Source: an uncultured Lachnospiraceae bacterium
GTDB lineage: Bacteria > Bacillota > Clostridia > Lachnospirales > Lachnospiraceae
Assembly (NCBI GenBank): GCA_934408585.1
Contig: CAKRVA010000003.1
Span: 124,001-188,000 of the forward strand
DNA length: 64,000 bases
Reading direction: 5' to 3'
Positions 17,898 to 28,110 of the stretch are shown one piece after another. The position numbers were made by a program, and so were the translations under genes. The notes below the pieces were generated by a model, which did not search any database, was not told where the DNA came from, and saw only the letters and a program-made list of their open reading frames with translations. Position 1 is the first letter of the stretch. Each line of letters opens with the position of its first letter.

Positions 17898-18416
17898 CTA
17901 CTGCTTGGCATCAAATCCGCCGCTTTCTACACCGATACTGCTTCCTACGTTATACGCACCCCGGTTGTAGTTGGCTGTTTCCGGCGCTGCTTTCATGCTT
18001 TGCAGCATGTTCAAATCAAATTCCACCATCTCAAGTGAACTCTGGATTAATTCCCGATTTTGTTCGTTCACTCTTTTTACGGCATGTACCACCGTACGTA
18101 ACTGATCGTGTACCTTCGCCAGCTTCTGCTGCTCTTCGGGTCTTTGCTCCAGAATCCGAATCAAATCTGTGAGCAATAAAGTTTTAACATCCTTGTTAAT
18201 GACATTGGCGATATCGGCAAACACCTCTTGTCTTTTTGATTCCAGACGGGTAATTCTGCTGACAACGTCCTGTTCTTCATCCGTGATTTTTGCTAATTCA
18301 TCCAAATCGCCGGAAATAATGACCGGCGTCTTTCTGGTCGATAATCCGAGCAAGTTTTCATATTCCTGACTTTCGTTATTCAGTACCTCAATCAAGTTTT
18401 CCATTAAACTTGCCAC
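17898..18416 (-). CDS. flgN: FlgN-like export chaperone
   Basis: This 172-residue protein begins with a GTG (MASLMENLIEVLNNESQ) after GAGG. The segment 'ENLIEVLNNESQEYENLLGLS' in parts resembles the FlgN opening, and 'DVKTLLLTDLIRILEQRPEEQ' and 'VKRVNEQNRELIQ' match the helical core. FlgN chaperones FlgK and FlgL to the export gate, in agreement with its place just before both genes and just after flgM. Size is typical (about 140-170). Confidence 0.85.
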   Translation of the reverse strand: MASLMENLIEVLNNESQEYENLLGLSTRKTPVIISGDLDELAKITDEEQDVVSRITRLESKRQEVFADIANVINKDVKTLLLTDLIRILEQRPEEQQKLAKVHDQLRTVVHAVKRVNEQNRELIQSSLEMVEFDLNMLQSMKAAPETANYNRGAYNVGSSIGVESGGFDAKQ

Positions 18417-18421
18417 TCGGA

Positions 18422-18697
18422 TTACCTCATTTCTTCATATTTTGAAAATAATTTATCTGCAAAGCTTTCATTGCTTACTTCATAAGTGCCATCCTGTATT
18501 TTGGCTTTGATTGGAGCAATGAGGTCTTCCCGGATATCGCTGCTTCCTGCAACTGCTGCTTTTGCGGTCTGAATATCCTTACCTATGCTGGATATCTGCA
18601 GCTGATCTTTGAAGCTTGTTTTTCCGGTTGACTGGGTCTTCGCAGTCTTGCTTGTTTTGTAAATCTGCTGTACCTGCGTGTATGCTTCAATACGCAT
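18422..18697 (-). CDS. flgM: anti-sigma factor FlgM
   Basis: This 91-residue protein contains DQLQISSIGKDIQTAKAA and 'IREDLIAPIKAKIQDGTYEV', the two SigD-binding helices of FlgM. FlgM holds SigD inactive until it is released on hook completion. The frame starts at 18718, but the ATG at 18697 (MRIEAYTQV) has AAGGAGG eight bases before it. A SigD promoter lies about 50 bp upstream, so SigD activates its own inhibitor. It heads the operon that ends with csrA. Confidence 0.93.
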   Translation of the reverse strand: MRIEAYTQVQQIYKTSKTAKTQSTGKTSFKDQLQISSIGKDIQTAKAAVAGSSDIREDLIAPIKAKIQDGTYEVSNESFADKLFSKYEEMR

Positions 18698-18742
18698 AAA
18701 TACGCCTCCTTCCGTCACTGATTATTCTTTTTGACAATATTA

Positions 18743-18769
18743 TTATCGGAGTTTTTCTGTGATACTTTA
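18743..18769 (-). promoter_or_regulatory. SigD promoter of flgM operon
   Basis: Minus-strand TAAA, 15 bases, TCCGATAA. This matches SigD/FliA consensus boxes with correct spacing; predicted start near 18736, about 40 bases before flgM. Confidence 0.88.
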
Positions 18770-18787
18770 GGGGAAATCCGAAATTTC

Positions 18788-18825
18788 ACAAAAAAGCTCC
18801 GGATTCCATTCAGAGTCCGGAGCTT
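18788..18825 (-). terminator. terminator of pyrR-uraA operon
   Basis: Stem AAGCTCCGGA/TCCGGAGCTT with an inner loop of 12 bases, followed on the minus strand by TTTTTTGTG. It lies 37 bases after the uracil permease stop. Confidence 0.85.
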
Positions 18826-18861
18826 ATCTTAAATAATCACTCTATCAATTTCATTTATAAA

Positions 18862-20265
18862 TTAGTTTTCTTCTTTTTTGTTTTTTGAAGAAAGAATCTC
18901 ATTTGTAACAATACCGAGAATCAATGCACATGCAACCTCTGTAATGGTTACAGAACCAAAACTTACTGCAAGTCCGCCGATACCGGAAATCAAAATTACA
19001 GATACGGTAAAGAGGTTTGCATTGTCATTTAAATCTACATCCTGAATCATTTTCAGACCGGATACTGCAATGAATCCGTAAAGAGCTACACAAACACCAC
19101 CCATTACACAGTTTGGAATGGTTGCAAGGAAAGTTACAAACGGTGCTACGAAAGAAGCAACGATTGCAAGAATTGCAGTTGTTAAAATAGTTACTACGGA
19201 AGCATTTCCGGAAATTGCAACACATCCAACAGATTCACCATATGTTGTGTTCGGGCATCCACCAAAGAATGCACCAATCATGGAACCAACACCATCACCA
19301 AGAAGTGTTCTGTGAAGTCCTGGCTCTACAAGTAAGTCTCTTTCAATAATGGAGGAAAGGTTTTTGTGGTCTGCAATGTGTTCTGCAAATACAACGAATG
19401 CAACCGGTACATAAGCAACTGCGATAGTTCCGATATAAGCACCCATTGTAGCCACATCACCAAACTCATAAGGAGCTCCGAAGGCGGTAATAAATGTAAA
19501 GTTCGGATACCACTGCATGTTCTGGAATGCAGAAAAATCAATAATCTTTAATGCATCAATTCCATTTGCATTTCCAATGATGGTCATGATAGCTGCTACT
19601 GCATATCCGGAAACAATACCGATGATAAATGGAATCATCTTGAGCATTTTCTTTCCGTATACAGAGCAAAGCATGGTAACAAATAAAGTAACAAGTCCAC
19701 AAATCAGACATGCATAAACAGATGCACTCTGAACCATTACAGTCTCGCCAGCTTCATTTAAAACAGGGTTTCCGGCTTCATCTAACAAAGCTTTCAGTAC
19801 CTTACCGGTTGTTAAGTCTCCAACTGCATTTCCTGCAAGGGAAAGTCCGATAATGGCAACAGTAGGTCCAATAACAACAGCAGGCATTAATTTATTAATC
19901 CAGTCAACTCCGGCTACTTTTACAACGATAGCAAGCACTACATAAACAAGTCCGGCAAAAGCGGCACCAATAATCAATCCCAGGTAGCCAAGTGACATGG
20001 ACACGCCACCTGCGAATGCAGAAAACATAGAACCAATAAATGCAAAGGAAGAACCTAAGAATACAGGGCTCTTAAATTTGGTAAACAAAAGATACACAAT
20101 TGTTCCCACGCCTGCTCCGAACAATGCTGCGGAAGCAGACATATTATTTCCGATAATTGCAGGAACTGCAATGGTTGCTGCCAAAATGGCAAGTAACTGC
20201 TGTAGTGCGAAGACAAGCGTCTGAGCAAAACGTGGTTTGTCTTCTACGTTGTAAATCATTTTCAT
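18862..20265 (-). CDS. uraA: uracil permease (NCS2 family)
   Basis: This 467-residue membrane protein has about 12-14 hydrophobic segments. It carries NCS2 features: an early QQLLAILAATIAVP motif, 'ADHKNLSSIIERDLL' and 'GGCPNTTYGESVGCVAIS' in pieces (NTTYGES), which bind the nucleobase. NCS2 permeases import uracil with protons. The ATG at 20265 is preferred over the one at 20277 because GGAGG sits five bases before it. It follows pyrR by 72 bp with no terminator between, so it is controlled by the PyrR attenuator. Confidence 0.93.
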   Translation of the reverse strand: MKMIYNVEDKPRFAQTLVFALQQLLAILAATIAVPAIIGNNMSASAALFGAGVGTIVYLLFTKFKSPVFLGSSFAFIGSMFSAFAGGVSMSLGYLGLIIGAAFAGLVYVVLAIVVKVAGVDWINKLMPAVVIGPTVAIIGLSLAGNAVGDLTTGKVLKALLDEAGNPVLNEAGETVMVQSASVYACLICGLVTLFVTMLCSVYGKKMLKMIPFIIGIVSGYAVAAIMTIIGNANGIDALKIIDFSAFQNMQWYPNFTFITAFGAPYEFGDVATMGAYIGTIAVAYVPVAFVVFAEHIADHKNLSSIIERDLLVEPGLHRTLLGDGVGSMIGAFFGGCPNTTYGESVGCVAISGNASVVTILTTAILAIVASFVAPFVTFLATIPNCVMGGVCVALYGFIAVSGLKMIQDVDLNDNANLFTVSVILISGIGGLAVSFGSVTITEVACALILGIVTNEILSSKNKKEEN

Positions 20266-20337
20266 TTTTTCCTCCATCTCCCGTACTCACTGGTACGGCT
20301 TTGTATTTTATTTATTAAAACAGGTGATTCACCTGCA

Positions 20338-21027
<690 letters not shown>

Positions 21028-21156
21028 CTAAAATATTATCACACCAACGCGAAAAAAAGTAAAGATGTTTCTATAAATTTTTTCAAAAAATACGATACAA
21101 AAATACTATTGTATGATAAAATAGGAACAGCATAAGAGAAAGGAAAGGTATTTCAT

Positions 21157-21795
21157 ATGGAACAAATGGAAAATGTATTTATACTGAATCATCCATTAAT
21201 TCAGCATAAAATCTCCCGTTTACGTGATGTAAACACCGGAACAAACGAATTTCGTAAATTGATTGAAGAAATCGCAATGCTTATGGGCTATGAAGCACTT
21301 CGCGATTTACCTATGGAGGATATTGAAATTACAACTCCAATCGAAAAATGCATGACTCCTGTCATTGCAGGAAAGAAAATGGCAATCGTTCCGATTCTCC
21401 GTGCAGGTTTAGGTATGGTTGGCGGTATTTTGGCGCTTGTACCTTCTGCAAAGGTTGGACATATCGGTTTATATCGTGACCCCGAAACTCATGAGCCTCA
21501 TGAATATTATTGCAAGTTACCTGAACCCATTGATCAGAGAACCATCGTTGTTCTTGATCCAATGCTTGCAACCGGCGGTTCCGGTTCTGAAGCAGTTGAC
21601 TTCATCAAGCAGCATGGCGGTAAGAACATTAAATTCATGTGTATCATTGCAGCACCAGAAGGACTTGAACGTTTACGCAAGGATCATCCGGACATCCAGA
21701 TTTATGTTGGACATTTGGACAGATGTTTAAATGACCACGCATACATATGTCCGGGACTTGGAGATGCGGGAGACCGTATTTTCGGTACAAAATAA
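21157..21795 (+). CDS. upp: uracil phosphoribosyltransferase
   Basis: This 212-residue protein has '[13 protein letters not shown]' at the N end and the PRPP-binding DPMLATGGS at about 131-139, with a C-terminal '[15 protein letters not shown]' typical of Upp. It converts uracil plus PRPP to UMP. It is divergent from pyrR-uraA, which imports uracil, so both arms of salvage lie together. Upstream at 21095-21114 is a dyad ATACAA-N8-TTGTAT overlapping the likely promoter. The start has a GGAAAGG site. It ends with its own terminator. Confidence 0.95.
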   Translation: MEQMENVFILNHPLIQHKISRLRDVNTGTNEFRKLIEEIAMLMGYEALRDLPMEDIEITTPIEKCMTPVIAGKKMAIVPILRAGLGMVGGILALVPSAKVGHIGLYRDPETHEPHEYYCKLPEPIDQRTIVVLDPMLATGGSGSEAVDFIKQHGGKNIKFMCIIAAPEGLERLRKDHPDIQIYVGHLDRCLNDHAYICPGLGDAGDRIFGTK

Positions 21796-21803
21796 AGTTA
21801 TCT

Positions 21804-21832
21804 GGCTGCTAATGATTTAGCAGCCATTTTTT
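21804..21832 (+). terminator. terminator of upp
   Basis: Stem GGCTGCTAA/TTAGCAGCC with a TGAT loop, then ATTTTTTG. It lies nine bases after the upp stop and before the ribosome site of the next gene. Confidence 0.88.
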
Positions 21833-21851
21833 GTCAAAGGAGTTTTTACTT

Positions 21852-22331
21852 ATGAATTCAAAAGCATTACTTGTTACAAAAGCAGCAATCATTGCTGCAC
21901 TCTATGTTGTTTTAACCTTTGTATCTGCAAGCATGGGACTTTCAAGCGGCGTCATTCAATTGCGTTTATCCGAAATGTTATGTATTCTTCCGGCATTTAC
22001 TCCTGCTGCCATACCGGGTCTGTTTGTCGGCTGTATTGTAAGCAATCTGCTCACGGGTTGTATGCCGCTTGATGTTATTTTCGGAAGTCTTGCTACCCTG
22101 ATTGGTGCATTGGGCACTTATTTCCTCAAAAAAAGGAAGTGGCTGACACCACTCCCTCCAATTGTTTCAAATACGATTATTGTTCCTTTTGTTCTTTCCT
22201 ACGTCTATGGCTTTGAAGGTTCTATTCCATTCTTTATGCTTACCGTAGGAATTGGAGAATTTCTCTCCTGTGGCGTTTTGGGAATGTTGCTTTACTTTAT
22301 TCTCCACAAATACGCCAAACATCTTTTTTAG
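21852..22331 (+). CDS. queT: QueT-type transporter (ECF S component-like membrane protein)
   Basis: This 159-residue protein has about five hydrophobic segments and the 'IQLRLSEMLCILPAF' and 'GCIVSNLLTG' motifs found in the QueT family. QueT proteins are predicted importers of queuosine precursors working as ECF S components (family knowledge). The frame opens at 21831, but the ATG at 21852 (MNSKALLVTKAAI) has AAAGGAG nine bases before it. No preQ1 riboswitch could be recognised in the short leader. It overlaps the convergent GGDEF gene by four bases. Confidence 0.85.
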   Translation: MNSKALLVTKAAIIAALYVVLTFVSASMGLSSGVIQLRLSEMLCILPAFTPAAIPGLFVGCIVSNLLTGCMPLDVIFGSLATLIGALGTYFLKKRKWLTPLPPIVSNTIIVPFVLSYVYGFEGSIPFFMLTVGIGEFLSCGVLGMLLYFILHKYAKHLF

Positions 22332-23986
22332 CCTCTCTCGGCCATGATGTGATACTTTCTTTTGTCTTCACACATGGCCTCATCTGCGGCTTTGAAGATT
22401 TCTTTCTGGAACTCTTCTCCCGGACGCCAGTTCATCTGTGCATATCCCTTTGCCACCGATAATTTATAACGATGAAATCTGTTATACATAGAAATATTCT
22501 TGTTCAATCTTTCCATCAAAATATCTGCCCGTTCACTGCTGTTTAAAAGAAGTGCTGCAAATTCATCTCCTCCCAGACGGAAACAGACATTTCGGTCTCC
22601 AAACGTTCTTTCCATACATTCACTAAGTCCCCGGATCACTTCATCCCCGGCACGGTATCCAAGAGAATCATTTGTTTTTTTCAGGTAATTCAGGTCCATA
22701 ACAATTAACGTTACGATTGTTTTATTGGAAGCCACATCCTTCATATTTGCAAACTGCAGTTCAAATGCCTCACGATTTCCAAGTCCTGTCGCAATATCGT
22801 TATAGGCGAGCCGCTTATAAATATCCAGAAACTGTTTTTCTTCAATCAGACGCATTTCGCGGTAAACAATCAGGCCAAACAGGGTAAAGCTGAAAATCAA
22901 AGCCCCGCCGCCAAATGCCATTGCATCACACCCGCTTGTCGGTGATACGTAAAAGCAAATAAGTCCAATGGCTGAAGCAACAAGCAGCAGTATGATACTT
23001 CCAGCAAGAATCTTGGAGTCGGTACTGTGTTTCCATTCCTTTAATGCCAGCCATAAAGAAACCGCCATAACTACAACAATATAGAGGTGGGTCAATATCA
23101 AAATTTGTGGCGGATCGCTGATTCCGGTCAAAAAACAGATGGTAATGAGGAGTGCCAGAAACCATCCTGCCATCTCCAGATTATAAAGCAGCTCCCTTCC
23201 TCTGGTTAATACCTGCCTGCAATATCCCATAAACGGGATTCCCAGAAGCGTCAGGGTAAGGAATGAAACAAAGCTTACTGCCTCATTCGCACTTGTAAAG
23301 AACTGTGGAATATCCGAGCTGCAGACAAGCCATACAATAATCAGCAGAACCATAATTCCAAAATAGAGAAACATTTTGCTATTCTGGAACATGGAATTTC
23401 TCCATTGAAAAACAGCCAGTCCCAATGCAAGGATTGCTACTGTCAAAAGAATCGTACAAACCACGATTCTCCACATATTGGTCTTTAAAACACTCATTTC
23501 GAGGTCTGCTGAAAATCCGAATTTTATTTCCGGAATCTCCATTCGCAGATTGTAATACGGAACCATTTTTACTACAATTTCTTTGCCCGACATATCAGGA
23601 GAAATCGGGATACATACCCGAATATTTCCGACCATATTACCAACCGGTAATGGCTGCCTCGTTCCATAAGAGCCAATCAGGCGTTCCTCAACGTATACTT
23701 CACATTTACTGTAAACAGACTGAAAACAAATCTCATAATAATCCGGAATTTTTTCAGGAAGAATACTTGATATTACCAATGCCTGTCCCCGCTCGCCCTG
23801 AACAGTATAAGGCAGTTCAACCACGCCGGTTCCCTCGAGTACCCATCCCTGCAATTCATACACCGATGCAGTTCCACGAAGCTTCGTATTTTCATTATTA
23901 CCTGCTGCAAAACAATAGTATGCTGTCAAAAACAGAATGCAGCCTGTAACAACTGCAAGAATCAGCAAAAAGTTTTTCTTTGTCAT
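22328..23986 (-). CDS. membrane diguanylate cyclase (7TM-type sensor with GGDEF)
   Basis: The order in this 552-residue protein is a signal anchor (about 7-27), an extracytoplasmic beta-rich domain (about 30-180), seven or so hydrophobic helices (about 180-385), then a GGDEF domain with RLGGDEFAALL at 470-480. The architecture recalls 7TMR-DISM receptors. The intact GGDEF predicts c-di-GMP synthesis; no RxxD inhibitory site is present in the usual place just upstream. It could link an outside signal to motility control of the nearby flagellar genes, but no direct evidence exists. A promoter sits about 40 bp upstream. Confidence 0.88.
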   Translation of the reverse strand: MTKKNFLLILAVVTGCILFLTAYYCFAAGNNENTKLRGTASVYELQGWVLEGTGVVELPYTVQGERGQALVISSILPEKIPDYYEICFQSVYSKCEVYVEERLIGSYGTRQPLPVGNMVGNIRVCIPISPDMSGKEIVVKMVPYYNLRMEIPEIKFGFSADLEMSVLKTNMWRIVVCTILLTVAILALGLAVFQWRNSMFQNSKMFLYFGIMVLLIIVWLVCSSDIPQFFTSANEAVSFVSFLTLTLLGIPFMGYCRQVLTRGRELLYNLEMAGWFLALLITICFLTGISDPPQILILTHLYIVVVMAVSLWLALKEWKHSTDSKILAGSIILLLVASAIGLICFYVSPTSGCDAMAFGGGALIFSFTLFGLIVYREMRLIEEKQFLDIYKRLAYNDIATGLGNREAFELQFANMKDVASNKTIVTLIVMDLNYLKKTNDSLGYRAGDEVIRGLSECMERTFGDRNVCFRLGGDEFAALLLNSSERADILMERLNKNISMYNRFHRYKLSVAKGYAQMNWRPGEEFQKEIFKAADEAMCEDKRKYHIMAERG

Positions 23987-24026
23987 TTGTCACCCCTTAA
24001 CCAATATTTGGTTACACCTTTTCCTT

Positions 24027-24055
24027 ATTATACCATTGTTTCGCCTATTCGTGAA
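24027..24055 (-). promoter_or_regulatory. probable housekeeping promoter of the GGDEF gene
   Basis: Minus strand TTCACG, 17 bases, TATAAT, overlapping the end of the capA-like gene. Between it and the start lies a small palindrome AACCAAATATTGGTT (24000-24014). Confidence 0.55.
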
Positions 24056-25517
24056 GTAAATTAGTTGTAAAGCCGCTCTGGTCGTGGGTTGTAACAATCT
24101 TTAACAACCGTTCATTCCCCACTGTAATTTTCCCATCCAGAGCTTTTGTCACGGTAAACTCTGCCAGACCGCCTGTTTTACACGCTTCCTGCTCCTGTGC
24201 AGAAATCAGATTTCCAAGCGAATAGTACACGAGCATTTCATGTCCCTGTTCGTCGGTCAGCCTCTCATATGGCTGTAATACATGCGGATGTGTTCCGATT
24301 ACCACATCAACGCCATGCTCTAAAAACAATTCTGTAAAATATCGCTGCTGTTCATCGATTTCACTGCTGTATTCTGTTCCCCAATGAGCAAATACCATGA
24401 CTACATCGGCACGTTCTCTTGCCGCATCTAATTGCTGTACTACCCGTTCTTCGTCTGTCAGTCGTTCGACAAGATGCGGTGTTTCTTCCGGATTCGGAAT
24501 TCCATTCGTTCCATATGTATAATTGAGCATTGCAAAGCGAATGTTATTCTTTTTTAAAATCGTTATCTCTTCTTTGTTCCCGCTTTGTTCCTCCCATGCA
24601 GGATGTACTCCCAGATACGTGATTCCCTTTTCCCGGTAAAAATCAGTTGTCACATCAATACCATACGTTCCTTTATCAAGTACATGATTATTCGCAAGTG
24701 TCACGACATCAAATCCAGCCTCTGCAATGGCTTCTCCTACCCCCAATGGGGTTCCGAATTCAGGGAAATCGCTAACCAGACCCTGGTCTTTTACAAAAAT
24801 CGTTTCCTGATTCAATGTTGCAATATCTGCCTTCTGGACTTCTTCACGGATATTTTCATAAAAGCCGCTATATCCGTCTTCATTTCCATAAAGCATTGGA
24901 ACATGAATCAGATTATCACCTGCACACAAAAAAGTTACCTGTTCCTCTTTGATATCTCCGGCAAATTTCATCCCGAAATCCTGCCACTGCCATCGTGTAC
25001 TTTTTCCCTGTACATCTGTGATTACAAGTCTCCCTTTTTGATCCATAAGCATGGAGGATACCTGCATATCCAATGCAGAAGACATCCACAATGCTCGAAG
25101 CTTTGTTTCCCGCGTTTCTTCCCACTGATAAATAAAAATGTGCTGTTCCAGGCGGATATCATTTCTTTTTTCCCAAAATGGAAGATGCGTTCCATAGCTT
25201 CCATGCTTCCAGACAAGCAGTATCAGTTCCTCTTTTCCATCCCGGTTGATATCTCCGCATAATACATCCTGTACAGACCAGTCCCATGGTGTACACCACA
25301 ATTTTTTTCGTCCTGTTCTGTCCATAGACAAGTCATTTCCTTCCCGGTTGCAAAGTTTCAATTTCCGGTTATGAAGTTTTACCTGTGCCTCTCCATAGAC
25401 AAAGCTCTTCTCTTCCCACTGTACCCATGATGGTAAAAAGCAACCACGCCACCATAAGAAGAAGATAGCAGTGACGGTAATCGCCACTGCTAAGATTCCT
25501 TTTATAACTTTATTCAT
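24045..25517 (-). CDS. CapA-family metallophosphatase-like protein
   Basis: This protein of 490 residues has one N-terminal membrane anchor (about 5-25). A region with DINRDGKEELIL resembling an FG-GAP/calcium loop follows at about 90-110. The C-terminal CapA domain carries 'LCAGDNLIH', 'TLANNHVLDKG', 'HWGTEY' and 'GTHPHVLQ'. CapA-type domains are calcineurin-like and occur in poly-gamma-glutamate capsule loci, but many relatives have unknown substrates. The frame extends to 25592; the ATG at 25517 overlaps the stop of the lipoprotein gene (ATGAATAA), so the two are translationally coupled and that start is chosen. Confidence 0.87.
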   Translation of the reverse strand: MNKVIKGILAVAITVTAIFFLWWRGCFLPSWVQWEEKSFVYGEAQVKLHNRKLKLCNREGNDLSMDRTGRKKLWCTPWDWSVQDVLCGDINRDGKEELILLVWKHGSYGTHLPFWEKRNDIRLEQHIFIYQWEETRETKLRALWMSSALDMQVSSMLMDQKGRLVITDVQGKSTRWQWQDFGMKFAGDIKEEQVTFLCAGDNLIHVPMLYGNEDGYSGFYENIREEVQKADIATLNQETIFVKDQGLVSDFPEFGTPLGVGEAIAEAGFDVVTLANNHVLDKGTYGIDVTTDFYREKGITYLGVHPAWEEQSGNKEEITILKKNNIRFAMLNYTYGTNGIPNPEETPHLVERLTDEERVVQQLDAARERADVVMVFAHWGTEYSSEIDEQQRYFTELFLEHGVDVVIGTHPHVLQPYERLTDEQGHEMLVYYSLGNLISAQEQEACKTGGLAEFTVTKALDGKITVGNERLLKIVTTHDQSGFTTNLLHE

Positions 25518-27753
25518 AAATCCACTCGCTCCGATAGCTCTGTGTCCATTCCGGCTGTTCGATACTGTCATCCGGCTGATATTCCATGTCATCGGTCAAT
25601 TCCATACCAATTTTCTTTCTCCATTCCGAATCGGTCAAACGCTCTGATATCGGCTGTTCAAACTGGTAATAGGTAAATACACCACCTTTTGCAATTCGAA
25701 GTTTTCCATCAATTGGAACAATGACATAAATATCGGAAACGCCTCCGATTGCCTCCTCAAGTACTGATCCGTTAGGGTCGGTTGCCACATCTACAACGAG
25801 TGCGGCAGGAAATTCCTGACTGGAAATGGATTCTGCATCATCTGCCTGGCTTCTGATTGCAGCTTCCCAGAAATGCTCAATATTTCCACCATAAGTACGA
25901 ATCAATTCATAATCGTCATCGGTAACCTCCTGTCCAGTAAGTTCCTTAATGGAAATATCCATCAGACGGTCTGCAAGCTCACTCAGTTTTGCGAGATTTT
26001 CGATGTCATCATCACTGATGATACCGTACTGTTCCAATCCCTGTGACGTTTTCTTTGCCAATGCACTCAAACGATAGTACAATTCCGGCTGCGGTTCCAC
26101 GTAACCACGATCATCAATTTCTTCATCGCCACCACCCATCTCAGCCATAAACTGCTTGGAATAGAGAACTGTATCATGCTTCAGTTCTGTCCAGCTTCCC
26201 AAAAAGCCCTCGAGATTCTTCTTATTCCATTCTGTATTCTGCATGAAAGAGGGATATCCTTCTCCCTTCTCCTCCAAAAGCGGCTGTAACGTATAGAGCC
26301 AATCCGAATAAAGGCTTGCACTCCAAAAAGCGGCAGGTGCCTTCTGAATCTGTTCCCTGACTGCATCCATATTCTGTTCATAGCCTTCAAAATAGAAGTT
26401 TCCGTCATCTTCCAGAATCTGCAATGCCGTATCCGAACCCATTGCTGCCGGTACGTCAAGTGCATCCGGAAGCATACGCTGAGAGCCATCCGGTGCAGCC
26501 TCTACCTTACTGTAGCAAAGCTGGGTAAATACAGCAGCATCCAAAGAATAACGCTGTCCCATAAACCGGTATCCCTTTGCCTCTTCGGTCTTATCTGTTT
26601 TTCCTTCATCATCCGGAAATACAACAGAATTGATTGCAGGCGGGTCTAGTTCGGCAGTAAGCTGCTGATACTTTTCAAATGGTGTAACATTTCCGATTAA
26701 ATCAATCAAATCTACATCTTCGCCATAAGCCTCGCGAATCAACGGAGCATATTCTTCATATCCGGCGTCATCACTTGCGCCTGCAAAAAATGAGGTAATT
26801 GAGTATACGGCTTCCCAGCTTTTTTTTGCGTCTCCTTCAAGCGCCATGGTCATCAACAGTGCTGCCCGATTGGTGGTTTCGGTATTTTGCGCAAAGTTAC
26901 ATCTTCCATACCACATCATCGTACGGAAATATTTTTCCAACAGTTCGTTTCCTTCATAATAGCCACGTGGTTTATACTGGGAATAATCTTCCATACCACC
27001 CATAAGCGGAGAAATTTCAACGCCTTGGGCATCATAGATAAGCTGAATTTCTTCCTGTGCTTTTTCCTGCAATTCTGCAGGAACTCCGGTCACTTCCTCA
27101 CCCATAAGAGAGGCTCCTACCGTGAAAAACACAACATTCATAGCTGCCGCATCTTCCCACTCTGTTCCAATGAGCTGTTCATGCTGGACAAGCGCTTCAT
27201 CTACCATCTGCATGCTCAACGTGTCCACCAGTGCTGCCAGATATTCAAGCTCTGTATTTTTCTGTAACATGGAAAAATACAAATGATAGGTATGCATCAT
27301 AGAATCGGTTGTAATAAAGCTTGGGCATTGCAAATACCGGTTTGATTCGTACAAATCAAAAAATTCACTCCAGCTACCGTTTTCAACTAAAAATAAATTT
27401 TCCCCCAGCTTTTCTTTCATATGATCCTGGAAATAAAACCGGTCCATATTTTCTACGTTTGAGAAATCTTCCTCCACCGTATAAGAAGGAACTGATGGTA
27501 TGTACTCCGGCATTCCGTCAATGACCTCTGCCGGTTCTTCTTCCGGTACTTCCGTTTCCGGTTCCTCCGCTTGCGGAGTCGGCTCCACTACCGGTTCTTC
27601 CACCGGCTGTTCCGTCTCTTCCAGCGTTCCGTTTACAATTTGATTTTTTGCCATTTCTGCAATTTTTCCTACGGAAGAGCATCCTGCAAGTCCGGTGATT
27701 ACCATGGAACAAATTAGTGCAACCGCAACATTACGTTTCTGTTTGTAATTCAT
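25510..27753 (-). CDS. DUF3160 lipoprotein
   Basis: This 747-residue protein has a lipoprotein signal (residues 1-24, lipobox LAGC with Cys25), a Glu/Pro/Val-rich linker at about 45-78, and a large soluble domain beginning 'SVPSYTVEEDFSNVEN'. The segments 'FITTDSMMHTYHLYF' and 'KPRGYYEGNELLEKYFRTMMWYGR' in pieces are characteristic of DUF3160. It should be anchored on the outer face of the membrane. Function is unknown in the family. Coupling to a CapA-like protein suggests a shared cell-surface task. Confidence 0.85.
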   Translation of the reverse strand: MNYKQKRNVAVALICSMVITGLAGCSSVGKIAEMAKNQIVNGTLEETEQPVEEPVVEPTPQAEEPETEVPEEEPAEVIDGMPEYIPSVPSYTVEEDFSNVENMDRFYFQDHMKEKLGENLFLVENGSWSEFFDLYESNRYLQCPSFITTDSMMHTYHLYFSMLQKNTELEYLAALVDTLSMQMVDEALVQHEQLIGTEWEDAAAMNVVFFTVGASLMGEEVTGVPAELQEKAQEEIQLIYDAQGVEISPLMGGMEDYSQYKPRGYYEGNELLEKYFRTMMWYGRCNFAQNTETTNRAALLMTMALEGDAKKSWEAVYSITSFFAGASDDAGYEEYAPLIREAYGEDVDLIDLIGNVTPFEKYQQLTAELDPPAINSVVFPDDEGKTDKTEEAKGYRFMGQRYSLDAAVFTQLCYSKVEAAPDGSQRMLPDALDVPAAMGSDTALQILEDDGNFYFEGYEQNMDAVREQIQKAPAAFWSASLYSDWLYTLQPLLEEKGEGYPSFMQNTEWNKKNLEGFLGSWTELKHDTVLYSKQFMAEMGGGDEEIDDRGYVEPQPELYYRLSALAKKTSQGLEQYGIISDDDIENLAKLSELADRLMDISIKELTGQEVTDDDYELIRTYGGNIEHFWEAAIRSQADDAESISSQEFPAALVVDVATDPNGSVLEEAIGGVSDIYVIVPIDGKLRIAKGGVFTYYQFEQPISERLTDSEWRKKIGMELTDDMEYQPDDSIEQPEWTQSYRSEWIYE

Positions 27754-27802
27754 ATTTTTTCCCCTTTCCAGATAATTCCGTTTAGGAAATTTTCATACCC
27801 AA

Positions 27803-28057
27803 TTAAAAATGAAATGGAAATCTTTTCTTCTTCTCGTATTCTTCCTGTTCCATTGACAACACTTTATATCCGGTTTCTTCAATTGCTTTCTTTAACTGTT
27901 CTTCGTCAATTTCTTCTTCGGTCAAAATCACACATTCTCCTGTTTTATGTGAGGAAGTTACTTTTGACACCTTGAAATTCTTACGCACTTCATCATTTAC
28001 ATGTGATTCACACATGCCACACATCATTCCGTCAATTTTTACTGTAATTTTTTTCAT
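27803..28057 (-). CDS. heavy-metal-associated (HMA) domain protein
   Basis: This 84-residue protein has a single ferredoxin-like HMA domain with GMMCGMCESHV (about 10-20), the CxxC metal site. The family binds Cu(I) or Zn/Cd ions and passes them to P-type ATPases. The tail after residue 70 is Glu/Lys-rich. No ATPase is adjacent; the neighbours are a Ca/Na antiporter and a lipoprotein, so the partner is elsewhere. The ATG follows AGGAGG. Confidence 0.88.
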   Translation of the reverse strand: MKKITVKIDGMMCGMCESHVNDEVRKNFKVSKVTSSHKTGECVILTEEEIDEEQLKKAIEETGYKVLSMEQEEYEKKKRFPFHF

Positions 28058-28110
28058 TGTTTTTTCCTCCTGTTATCATTATTTGTTTCTGTATGTTTTT
28101 ATATTCTCTT

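Noticed and set aside
21796..21851. preQ1 riboswitch before the QueT-like gene
   Set aside because: The short spacer is taken up by the upp terminator and ribosome site; no preQ1 aptamer motif is present.
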